A stretch of DNA of 64,000 nucleotides from Pseudomonas oryzihabitans (lineage in GTDB: Bacteria > Pseudomonadota > Gammaproteobacteria > Pseudomonadales > Pseudomonadaceae), in contig NZ_CP102428.1 in the NCBI RefSeq assembly GCF_024652905.1, positions 3,828,001-3,892,000 of the forward strand, given 5' to 3'. This document shows, one piece after another, positions 57,635 through 64,000 of this stretch; the first letter of the stretch is position 1, and the number at the start of each line of letters is the position of its first letter. The translations under genes were made by a program, and so were the position numbers. The notes beneath the pieces are model-generated. The model saw nothing but the letters and a program-made list of their open reading frames with translations. It did no database searches and had not been told where the DNA came from.

Positions 57635-57665
57635 GTTGGGCTTCGCTGCGCTCAACCCAACCTAC
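57635..57665 (-). repeat. Dispersed GTAGGTTGGG repeat, 31-base form
   Basis: Reverse-orientation copy, identical to 8071-8101. Its GTAG end supplies the TAG stop codon of the sensor kinase gene (57662-57664). Confidence 0.85.
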
Positions 57666-59056
57666 GAAGCCTCCACCGGCGGCACGACCGGGGGCGGGAA
57701 ATGGATGGCCACCCGCAGGCCCTGGCCGCCTGCTGCGGTCGCCAGTTCGATGCCGGCGTCGTGGGCGGTAGCGATGTCGCGGACGATGGCCAGCCCCAGA
57801 CCGGTGCCGTGGATGCCGCTGTCGAGGCGATAGAAGCGCTCGAAGATGCGTTCGCGCTCCGCCTCGGGAATGCCCGGGCCGTCGTCTTCCACCTCCAGTA
57901 CCGTCGCTCCGGCCTGGCCACGCAGCCGCACCGTGACCTGGCCGCCGCGCGGGGTGTATCTGAGGGCGTTGTCGACCAGGTTGTCGAGCAGGTCGCGCAG
58001 CTGAAAGGCGTTGCCCTGCACGGTCTGCGGCTCCAGTTCGTAGCCCAGGTCGATGCCGTGGCCATCGGCCTGGGACAGCTGGCTGGGCATGGCTGCGCCG
58101 ATCAGCTCGTCCAGCCGCAGGGGTTCGCGTGGCGGACTTTCCAGGCGTGCGGTGGCGGCGCGGGCCAGGGTCAGCAACTGGTTGGTCTGGCGGGTCATGC
58201 GCTCGGTGGCGGCCTGGAGTTGCGCCAGGGCCGCGGCGCTTTCAGCATCCCCGGCATGGCGCTGGCGCAGCCACTGGGTCAGGGTGCTGATGCCGGCCAG
58301 CGGGGTGCGCAACTGGTGCGCCATGTCATCGAGAAAGGCGCGCTGGTTGCGTGCGCCCTCGCGGATGCGCAGCAGCAGGCCGTTGAGCGCGGTGACGAAG
58401 GTGCCCAGTTCGCGAGGCGCACCCTCTTCGCGCAGTGGCGCCAGGTCATCGTAGTGGCGGCTGTCGAGCTGGCGCTCCAGCCGTTCCAGGGGCTTGAGGC
58501 CCCGGCGCACCGCCCAGAGCAACTGGGCGGCGATCAGCAGGGCGACCAGGATCTGCACCGCCACCAGGGTCAGCACCATGCGCTGCAGGGCGGCGGTGTG
58601 GCGACTCAGGGTCTGGGCCACGCTGGCCACCACCGGTTGCCCGGCTACCGCGCCGAGGCGGCCGACCATGAACACCGAGCGGTCGTTGATGCGGGTGCGC
58701 AGGGCGGTGGTATGGCCGTCGCGCATCTCGTCGGTGATCTCCTGGACGGGCATGGCCTCATCGCCGAACAGCAGCTGGCCATCGAGGGTGCGGACCGCCA
58801 GCCAGACGTGGTCGTGGCTGTTGTGGCGCAGCAGGTAGTCGGCTTCCGTCGGCAGCCACAGGCGGCCGTTGCCATCCACCTCCAGTTGTTCGAGCAGCAG
58901 GATCACCGCATCGGTGAGATCGCCGTCCAGGGCGCTGAACGCCGGTTTGCGGGCGAACTGATAGCTGACCACCGCGCCGGCGAGGTTTACCAGGAGCACC
59001 GGCAGCACCAGCCACTTGAGCAGCCGCCGGCGCAGGCTGGGCGCGGTGGCGGTCAT
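57662..59056 (-). CDS. Sensor histidine kinase (TctE-like)
   Basis: 464 residues from ATG 59056. Two membrane helices (about 13-33 and 160-182) bracket a periplasmic domain resembling 2CSK_N. Then HAMP, the H-box FLDDMAHQLRTPL (His247), N-box DNLVDNALRYTP, G1 DDGPGIPEAERERIF and G2 GTGLGLAIV. All catalytic boxes are intact. It overlaps its response regulator by 4 bases. The signal is unknown. Confidence 0.92.
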   Translation of the reverse strand: MTATAPSLRRRLLKWLVLPVLLVNLAGAVVSYQFARKPAFSALDGDLTDAVILLLEQLEVDGNGRLWLPTEADYLLRHNSHDHVWLAVRTLDGQLLFGDEAMPVQEITDEMRDGHTTALRTRINDRSVFMVGRLGAVAGQPVVASVAQTLSRHTAALQRMVLTLVAVQILVALLIAAQLLWAVRRGLKPLERLERQLDSRHYDDLAPLREEGAPRELGTFVTALNGLLLRIREGARNQRAFLDDMAHQLRTPLAGISTLTQWLRQRHAGDAESAAALAQLQAATERMTRQTNQLLTLARAATARLESPPREPLRLDELIGAAMPSQLSQADGHGIDLGYELEPQTVQGNAFQLRDLLDNLVDNALRYTPRGGQVTVRLRGQAGATVLEVEDDGPGIPEAERERIFERFYRLDSGIHGTGLGLAIVRDIATAHDAGIELATAAGGQGLRVAIHFPPPVVPPVEAS

Positions 59057-59730
59057 GGCGCGGCTTCTTCCAGGCGATAGCCGAAGCCGCGCACGGTACG
59101 GATGCCGACCCCGGAGTCGGCCAGTTTCAGCCGTAGCCGCGAGACATAGACCTCCACGGCGTTGTGGGTCAGGTCCTCGCTGCCCCAGGGGGCCAGGGCG
59201 TCGATGATCTGCTGCTTGGAGACCACCTTGCCGGCCTGGCGCAGCAGGTGTTCGAGCACCGCCCACTCGCGGGCCGAGAGATCCAGTGAGGTGTCGCCAA
59301 GGCGCGCCTGGTGGGCGGCGGTGTCCAGGCGCAAGACGCCAAGGGTGAGGTCGGCGCTGCTCTGGCCACCGGCGCGACGGACCAGCGCCTTGATCCGCGC
59401 CACCAGCTCGGGCACGGCGAAGGGCTTGACCAGGTAGTCGTCGGCACCCACCTCGAAGCCATGTACCCGGTCGTCGATGGCGTCGCGGGCGGTGAGCAGC
59501 AGCACCGGCTGATCGCTGCCACGCTGGCGCAGGCGGCGGACCACCTCGAAGCCGTCCAGGCCACCGGGCAGGCCGATGTCCAGCACCACCACGGCGAAGC
59601 GGGTGGTGCGCAGCCAGGCGTCGGCCTCGGCGCCGGTGCGCAGGAGGTCGACCTGCATGCCATGGCCTTCCAGGACGCGGCGGATACCGTCGGCCAGGGT
59701 GGCGTCATCTTCGACGAGCAGGATGTGCAT
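59053..59730 (-). CDS. OmpR-family response regulator (TctD/QseB-like)
   Basis: 225 residues. Receiver with Asp51 (VVLDIGLPGGLDG) and conserved Lys in YLVKPF; C-terminal winged helix with NAVEVYVSRLRLKL and IRTVRGFGYRL. First gene of the pair, stop overlapping the kinase start. Targets unknown; the arn operon 1.7 kb away is one untested candidate. Confidence 0.93.
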   Translation of the reverse strand: MHILLVEDDATLADGIRRVLEGHGMQVDLLRTGAEADAWLRTTRFAVVVLDIGLPGGLDGFEVVRRLRQRGSDQPVLLLTARDAIDDRVHGFEVGADDYLVKPFAVPELVARIKALVRRAGGQSSADLTLGVLRLDTAAHQARLGDTSLDLSAREWAVLEHLLRQAGKVVSKQQIIDALAPWGSEDLTHNAVEVYVSRLRLKLADSGVGIRTVRGFGYRLEEAAP

Positions 59731-59788
59731 GTAGGGTCCTTGGATTCAACGCGGTTCGGTCGCCGTGCCGCCGATTATGCACAGGCTC

Positions 59789-60340
59789 TCAGCGCGGCAG
59801 GGTGCAGAAATCGCCCAGCGCCCGCACCAGGGCCAGGCGGTGGAGATCATCGGGGCGTGCGGCGGCGAGATGGGCGGCGAGGGCGCGCTCCAGCTGCGCC
59901 GGGCAGTCCGCGGCGGCGCGCAATTCGCCGGTGGCGGCGAGACCGCCGAGCAGCCTGGCCTGGAGTTCGTTCAGCTGGGTCCTGAGTGCCGTGAGGTCCG
60001 TCGTGCTGGCGGGCAGCGGCTGTTCGTTGCGCCGCCAGGCCTGCAGCAGGCCGTATTGCACCAGCTTGTTGGCTTCCATCTGGGCGGCGAAAAAGATCTG
60101 GGCGGTGGCCGGGGAGACGGCGGCGCCAGGCGCGGCCTGAGCGACGTCCTGCAGCACCTGGCGTTCGCGTGTTTCGTCCAGCACCGGCTTGCCGCTGTCG
60201 TGCTTGCTGCGGGCCACCTGATCGGCCAGCGTCAGGCGCTGGGCCATGGCGTCCAGCAGGGCCGGCAGCGGTGCCGGCGCGGCCTGGGCGCCGAGGGCGA
60301 GACTCAACAACGGCAAGGCGAGCCAGCGAATACCCGACAT
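59789..60340 (-). CDS. Secreted chorismate mutase (AroQ gamma)
   Basis: 183 residues from ATG 60340. Signal peptide (IRWLALPLLSLALGAQA), then the AroQ helix set with MAQRLTLADQVARSKHDSGKPV and DETRERQVL, plus a helical tail with a cysteine pair. It converts chorismate to prephenate in the periplasm, as the monofunctional secreted enzyme known in P. aeruginosa. Its physiological role is unclear. Confidence 0.87.
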   Translation of the reverse strand: MSGIRWLALPLLSLALGAQAAPAPLPALLDAMAQRLTLADQVARSKHDSGKPVLDETRERQVLQDVAQAAPGAAVSPATAQIFFAAQMEANKLVQYGLLQAWRRNEQPLPASTTDLTALRTQLNELQARLLGGLAATGELRAAADCPAQLERALAAHLAAARPDDLHRLALVRALGDFCTLPR

Positions 60341-60429
60341 GACGGACCTCCAGGGCAGGGGAAGGGCACCGAAGCTCGCATGGGCCAGCGGGGTGGTCAA
60401 GATTAGCGGGGCAGGGCGGTGTGGCTTTC

Positions 60430-60468
60430 GTAGGTTGGGCTGAGACGGCCCCATCGTCGAAGCCCAAC
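60430..60468 (+). repeat. Dispersed GTAGGTTGGG repeat, 39-base form
   Basis: GTAGGTTGGGCTGAGACGG ... GAAGCCCAAC, the same form as 44750-44788, with inner GACGG/CGTC complementarity kept. Confidence 0.85.
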
Positions 60469-60510
60469 ACGGCGGAGTCGAGCGTATGCCGGCGGCTTCG
60501 CGCGGAGCGG

Positions 60511-60548
60511 CGCCCTCACCCCACCCCTCTCCCCAGGGGAAAGGGGGC
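60511..60548 (+). repeat. Dispersed CCCTCACCC hairpin repeat, copy 3
   Basis: CCCTCACCCC followed by CCCTCTCCCC and GGGGAAAGGG; forward orientation like 48715. It forms, with the unit at 60430, a mirror image of the repeat pair at 57586-57665. Confidence 0.7.
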
Positions 60549-60583
60549 AGAGCGGCGTGGGTGGCGTGCCTCTGTGGATGAGG

Positions 60584-60874
60584 CTAGGCCTCCTGCGTCG
60601 CCCGTACCTCGGCGGTCAGGGCCTGGAGGCGGGTGTCGAGGGCGCTCAGGGCGCCGGCGTCGGCGGCAGTGTCCAGGCTCAGGCGCAGGGCGGCCAGCAC
60701 CAGTAGCTCGATGGCATCACCGCGGCGGCGATCGCCCTGGATGGCGACCAGTTCGTCGCGCAGGCGGGCGGCGGCCTGTTGCAGGGCGGCGCGGTCGCCT
60801 TCGGCCACCTTGAAGCGGTAGCGGCGACCGAGCACCTCCACCTCGTCGTTGGCGCCTGCGCCTGCGGTCTTCAC
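60584..60874 (-). CDS. zapA: Cell division protein ZapA
   Basis: 96 residues. EVEVLGRRYRFKVAEGDRAALQQAAARL at the N-terminus and a C-terminal coiled coil (RLQALTAEVRATQEA). ZapA bundles FtsZ at the division ring. It overlaps the ZapB-like gene by 4 bases. In most pseudomonads 6S RNA follows; none was recognised here. Confidence 0.9.
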   Translation of the reverse strand: MKTAGAGANDEVEVLGRRYRFKVAEGDRAALQQAAARLRDELVAIQGDRRRGDAIELLVLAALRLSLDTAADAGALSALDTRLQALTAEVRATQEA

Positions 60875-61146
60875 TCGACGCTGGCCGCGTGGCGCTGCTC
60901 GGCGTCGGCGGCTACGGTCTGCTCCACCGACTGCGCGGAGAGCAGGGCCAGCAGGCCTTCCACGCGCTGGCGGGTGCTGGCGCCGTGTTCTTCCTGCTCC
61001 AGCAGACTCAGTTGCAGGGTGTCGTTTTCCTCGCGCGCGGCCAGCAGGGCCTGCTCCAGTTCCTGGGTGCGGGCGGTCAGGCGCTGGTTGCGCTGCAGCA
61101 GGTCGCGGATGGCGGTTTCCAGTTCGCTCAGGGTGTTGTCCAGCAT
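60871..61146 (-). CDS. TIGR02449-type ZapB-like coiled-coil protein
   Basis: 91 residues from ATG 61146; longer upstream frames have no support. Almost entirely coiled coil (TLSELETAIRDLLQRNQRL, ARTQELEQALLAAREENDTL). Small proteins of this family sit before zapA in pseudomonads and are presumed to act in division. Its TGA overlaps the zapA ATG (ATGA). Confidence 0.82.
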   Translation of the reverse strand: MLDNTLSELETAIRDLLQRNQRLTARTQELEQALLAAREENDTLQLSLLEQEEHGASTRQRVEGLLALLSAQSVEQTVAADAEQRHAASVE

Positions 61147-61299
61147 GGGCGCGGTCGTCTCTCGTGTCAGGTTCGGGACTGCCAAAGGGGCAGGGATCAG
61201 CATTCTAGGCCTCTCACCGACCACCGGCACCCCATTCGTAGCAGGCTAAGCCCTTGTTTTGCCAAGGGGTTCACGGGGGTGGCCGGCGAGCTGACCGGC

Positions 61300-61352
61300 T
61301 GTCAGGCAGTTGTCAGGTTGCGCTAAGGGGGCCGTAAGGCAAGACGCCTTAG
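61300..61352 (+). promoter_or_regulatory. Candidate response-regulator sites upstream of arnB
   Basis: Direct repeat TGTCAGG at 61300 and 61311 (11-base period, the pattern of OmpR-family regulators), followed by the inverted repeat TAAGGC-AAGAC-GCCTTA (61335-61351). arnB starts at 61411. The arn genes are controlled by such regulators (PmrA, PhoP) in other Pseudomonas; neither motif matches their consensus exactly. Confidence 0.45.
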
Positions 61353-61410
61353 CCTGGGCTCATCGCGTCGGCTGTCCTGTCCCGGCGCCCCTCGCTTCGG
61401 ATGAGCCGCC

Positions 61411-62595
61411 ATGACCGATCTGTCCCAGAGCACCGCCCCGCGTCAGCTGGACGAGCCTTTCCTGCCGTTCTCCCGACCCAGCATCGGCGCCGAGGAAGTG
61501 GCCGCGGTGAGCCGGGTGCTGACCTCGGGCTGGATCACCACCGGGCCCCAGGCCAACCTGCTGGAAGAGCGCTTCGCCGATTCGGTGGGCGCCGCCCACG
61601 CCGTGGCCCTGTGCTCGGCCACCGCCGCCATGCACGTGACCCTGCTGGCGCTGGACATCGGCCCGGGCGACGAGGTGATCACCCCCTCGCTGACCTGGGT
61701 CTCCACCGCCAACATGATCACCCTGATCGGCGCCACCCCGGTGTTCGTCGACGTCGATCGCGACACCCTGATGGTCTCCGCCGAGCAGGTGGCCGCCGCC
61801 ATCACCCCGCGCACCAAGGCCATCGTGCCGGTGCACTACGCCGGTGCCAGCTGCGACCTGGCCCCGCTGCGCGCCCTGGCCCGCAAGCATGGCGTGGCGC
61901 TGATCGAAGACGCCGCCCACGCCGCCGGCACCCGCTACCAGGGCGAGCCCATCGGCCAGCGTGGCACCGCCATCTTCAGCTTTCACGCCATCAAGAACCT
62001 GACCTGCGCCGAAGGCGGCATGCTGGTGACCGACGACGCCACCCTGGCCGAGCGGGTGCGCCGCTTGAAATTCCACGGTCTGGCGGTAGATGCCTTCGAC
62101 CGTCACGCCCTGGGCCGCAAGCCCCAGGCCCAGGTGCAGGAGCCCGGCTTCAAATACAACCTCTCGGACATCCACGCCGCCCTGGCCCTGGTGCAGCTGG
62201 ATCGCCTGGGCGACATCAACAGCCGCCGGCGGCTGCTGGCCCAGGCCTACACCCAGCGCCTGGCCCAGCTGCCGGTCGCCCCGCTGGCGCTGCCCGACTA
62301 CGCCCAGACCCACGCCTGGCACCTCTACATCCTGCGCATCTGCCCCGAGCGTTGCGGGCTGGAGCGCGAAGCCTTCATGGCCGGCCTCAAGGCGCGCGGC
62401 ATCGGCACTGGCATCCATTTCACCGCCACCCACCTGCACCCCTGGTACCGCGAGCGCTGGCCGGAGCTGGCGCTGCCCAACAGCGAATGGAATTCGGCCC
62501 GGCTGTGCTCCATCCCGCTGTTTCCCGACATGACCCTCGCCGACGTCGACCGCGTGGTCGGCGCCATCGAAGACCTGCTGGAGAAAGGCGCATGA
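61411..62595 (+). CDS. arnB: UDP-4-amino-4-deoxy-L-arabinose aminotransferase
   Basis: 394 residues of the DegT/DnrJ family. The PLP lysine is Lys195 in [28 protein letters not shown] is also typical. It makes UDP-L-Ara4N, used to decorate lipid A and resist polymyxin. It overlaps arnC by 4 bases. Confidence 0.96.
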   Translation: MTDLSQSTAPRQLDEPFLPFSRPSIGAEEVAAVSRVLTSGWITTGPQANLLEERFADSVGAAHAVALCSATAAMHVTLLALDIGPGDEVITPSLTWVSTANMITLIGATPVFVDVDRDTLMVSAEQVAAAITPRTKAIVPVHYAGASCDLAPLRALARKHGVALIEDAAHAAGTRYQGEPIGQRGTAIFSFHAIKNLTCAEGGMLVTDDATLAERVRRLKFHGLAVDAFDRHALGRKPQAQVQEPGFKYNLSDIHAALALVQLDRLGDINSRRRLLAQAYTQRLAQLPVAPLALPDYAQTHAWHLYILRICPERCGLEREAFMAGLKARGIGTGIHFTATHLHPWYRERWPELALPNSEWNSARLCSIPLFPDMTLADVDRVVGAIEDLLEKGA

Positions 62596-63581
62596 AGCCC
62601 TATGCCATCGACCGGGTATCCGTGGTGATCCCCGTCTACAACGAAGAAGCCAGCCTGCCGGAACTGCTGCGCCGCACCCGCGCCGCCTGCCGCCTGCTGG
62701 ATTGCCAGGTGGAGATCATCCTGGTCGACGACGGCAGCCGCGACCGCAGCGCCGAACTGCTGCAGCAGGCCGCCAGCGAGCCGGACAGCCCAGTCGTGGC
62801 GGTGCTGCTCAATCGCAACTACGGCCAACACTCGGCGATCCTCGCCGGCTTCGAGCAGGCCCGGGGCGATCTGATCATCACCCTGGACGCCGATCTGCAG
62901 AATCCGCCGGAAGAGATCCCGCGCCTGGTGCACACCGCCGCCCAGGGCTACGACGTGGTCGGCACCGTGCGCCAGCAGCGCCAGGATTCCTATCTGCGCA
63001 CCCTGCCGTCGCGGCTGATCAATCGCGCCGTGCAGCGTTCCACCGGCGTCGCCATGCGCGACTACGGCTGCATGCTGCGCGCCTATCGTCGCCAGGTGGT
63101 GCAGTCGATGCTGGCCTGCCACGAGCGCAGCACCTTCATCCCGATCCTGGCCAACAGCTTCGCCCGCCACACCACCGAGATCGAGGTGGCCCACGCCGAG
63201 CGCGAACACGGGGATTCCAAGTACGGCTTCCTCAAGCTGATCAACCTGATGTTCGACCTGCTGACCTGCATGACCACCACCCCGCTGCGCATGCTCAGCC
63301 TGTTCGGCGGTGGCCTGGCCATCTTCGGTTTCCTCTTCGCCGCGCTGCTGCTGGTGCTGCGCGTCACCCACGGCGCCGAGTGGGCGGCCGATGGCGTGTT
63401 TTCGCTGTTCGCCGTGCTGTTCATCTTTACCGGCGCCCAGTTCGTCGGCCTCGGTCTGCTCGGCGAGTACCTCGGCCGGGTGTACCACGACGTCCGTGCC
63501 CGGCCCCGGTTCCACGTGGAACAAGTGATCCGCGCCGCCACCCTTTCTCCTTCGCCGGCGCCGCTGCGCCAGGTCCAGTAA
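62592..63581 (+). CDS. arnC: Undecaprenyl-phosphate 4-deoxy-4-formamido-L-arabinose transferase
   Basis: 329 residues. GT2 glycosyltransferase domain with [22 protein letters not shown] and [13 protein letters not shown], then two C-terminal membrane helices (about 235-300). It moves formyl-Ara4N onto undecaprenyl phosphate. A parS-like site is embedded near its 3' end (63509). Confidence 0.96.
   Translation: MKPYAIDRVSVVIPVYNEEASLPELLRRTRAACRLLDCQVEIILVDDGSRDRSAELLQQAASEPDSPVVAVLLNRNYGQHSAILAGFEQARGDLIITLDADLQNPPEEIPRLVHTAAQGYDVVGTVRQQRQDSYLRTLPSRLINRAVQRSTGVAMRDYGCMLRAYRRQVVQSMLACHERSTFIPILANSFARHTTEIEVAHAEREHGDSKYGFLKLINLMFDLLTCMTTTPLRMLSLFGGGLAIFGFLFAALLLVLRVTHGAEWAADGVFSLFAVLFIFTGAQFVGLGLLGEYLGRVYHDVRARPRFHVEQVIRAATLSPSPAPLRQVQ
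63509..63522. promoter_or_regulatory. parS: parS-like ParB-binding site 3
   Basis: GTTCCACGTGGAAC within the arnC coding sequence, where it encodes part of RFHVEQ. Exact match to sites 1 and 2. Confidence 0.75.
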
Positions 63582-63595
63582 CAGGAAAGCCCCTG

Positions 63596-64000
63596 ATGAA
63601 AACCGCCATCGTCTTCGCCTACCACGACATCGGCTGCGCCGGCCTCGCCGCGCTGATCCAGGCCGGCTATCCCATCGCCGCCGTCTTCACCCACCCGGAT
63701 GACCCGAGCGAGAACCGCTTCTTCGGTTCGGTGGCCCAGCTCTGCGCCCGCCACGGCATCCCGGTGCACGCGCCGGAAGACGTCAACCACCCGATCTGGG
63801 TCGAGCGCATCCGCGCCCTGGAGCCGGATTTCATCTTCTCCTTCTACTACCGCAACCTGCTGTCCAACGACGTCCTGGCCTGCGCCAAGCGCGGCGCCTA
63901 CAACCTGCACGGCTCGCTGCTGCCGCGCTATCGCGGTCGCGCCCCGGCCAACTGGGTGCTGGTCAACGGCGAGACCGAGACCGGTGTGACCCTGCACCGC
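63596..64000 (+). CDS. arnA: Bifunctional UDP-glucuronate decarboxylase/formyltransferase ArnA (3' truncated)
   Basis: The first 135 codons are in the window, in frame to the last base. This is the formyltransferase domain, with the catalytic asparagine and histidine in [19 protein letters not shown] (His near 104). AGGAAAG precedes the ATG, and the gene is 14 bases from arnC. The decarboxylase domain lies beyond the window. Confidence 0.95.
   Translation, partial: MKTAIVFAYHDIGCAGLAALIQAGYPIAAVFTHPDDPSENRFFGSVAQLCARHGIPVHAPEDVNHPIWVERIRALEPDFIFSFYYRNLLSNDVLACAKRGAYNLHGSLLPRYRGRAPANWVLVNGETETGVTLHR

Noticed and set aside
57662-59730. Naming the two-component system PmrAB
   Set aside because: The sensor domain looks TctE-like and the distance and repeats separate it from arnB; family alone cannot support the name.
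60341-60583. 6S RNA (ssrS) downstream of zapA
   Set aside because: No long rod-like fold with a central bubble could be drawn; the stretch is taken up by two dispersed repeats.

Overview
The window is chromosomal DNA of a high-GC gammaproteobacterium, almost certainly a Pseudomonas. The evidence is gene content and order: coaBC-dut-algC-argB, divergent pyrE/crc, glyA-soxBDAG-purU, cbcXWV with gbdR, an ampDh2/dgcH/dsbA/engB neighbourhood, zapA and arnBCA. Apart from arn, the P. aeruginosa counterparts of these blocks lie on the origin-proximal left arm of its chromosome. Three exact ParB-type parS palindromes fit that location. The blocks are joined differently from P. aeruginosa (no polA beside engB, no fdh after purU, no 6S RNA seen after zapA). 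This suggests a divergent lineage such as the P. oryzihabitans/psychrotolerans group, which is an inference. No rRNA, tRNA, CRISPR array, prophage or transposase gene was seen.

Layout. 1-4924: hydroxyproline catabolism operon (lhpA partial, lhpB, lhpF, lhpE, a PAS-AraC regulator, lhpC), every junction overlapping. 4925-7430: REP pair, purEK, a small GlsB/YeaQ membrane protein, and a MITE-like element between that gene and its terminator. 7518-9934: exported DUF3299 protein, glutaredoxin-like protein, a uracil-DNA-glycosylase-like protein whose 3' end runs into an AT-rich islet with one orphan membrane/coiled-coil gene. 9935-16000: radC, coaBC, dut, algC (long membrane-anchored form with an internal start), argB. 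16062-19859: DUF1989 plus GntR regulator, DUF4124 protein, pyrE, crc. 19918-21786: universal stress protein with an ANR box, and a soluble PAS-PAS chemoreceptor. 22003-35734: glyA, sarcosine oxidase soxBDAG, purU, choline/betaine ABC transporter cbcVWX with two tandem binding proteins, and gbdR; together they take up and break down choline, betaine and sarcosine.

35750-41120: cell-wall amidase, diguanylate cyclase, dsbA, engB, a small RNA that looks like ErsA with its own AlgU promoter, and argC. 41382-47852: DUF1127 protein, three tandem DUF2388 exported proteins plus a DUF4105 metalloprotease-like protein, a dispersed-repeat array, YdgA-like protein, a small kinase and a DUF924 protein. 47892-52654: short-chain dehydrogenase, divergent GST/TetR pair with operator, acetyltransferase, esterase, HAD phosphatase, I78 inhibitor lipoprotein. 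52932-57549: a porin, MFS transporter, DUF3237 protein and thiolase operon headed by a leader ORF whose ribosome binding site carries a Crc/Hfq motif. 57662-61146: two-component system, secreted chorismate mutase, zapA and a ZapB-like gene. 61411-64000: arnB, arnC and the start of arnA for lipid A aminoarabinose modification.

Regulatory themes repeat across the window: crc is here together with a probable Crc target; algC is here together with a probable ErsA, its known post-transcriptional regulator in P. aeruginosa; gbdR sits beside the transporter genes it is known to control.
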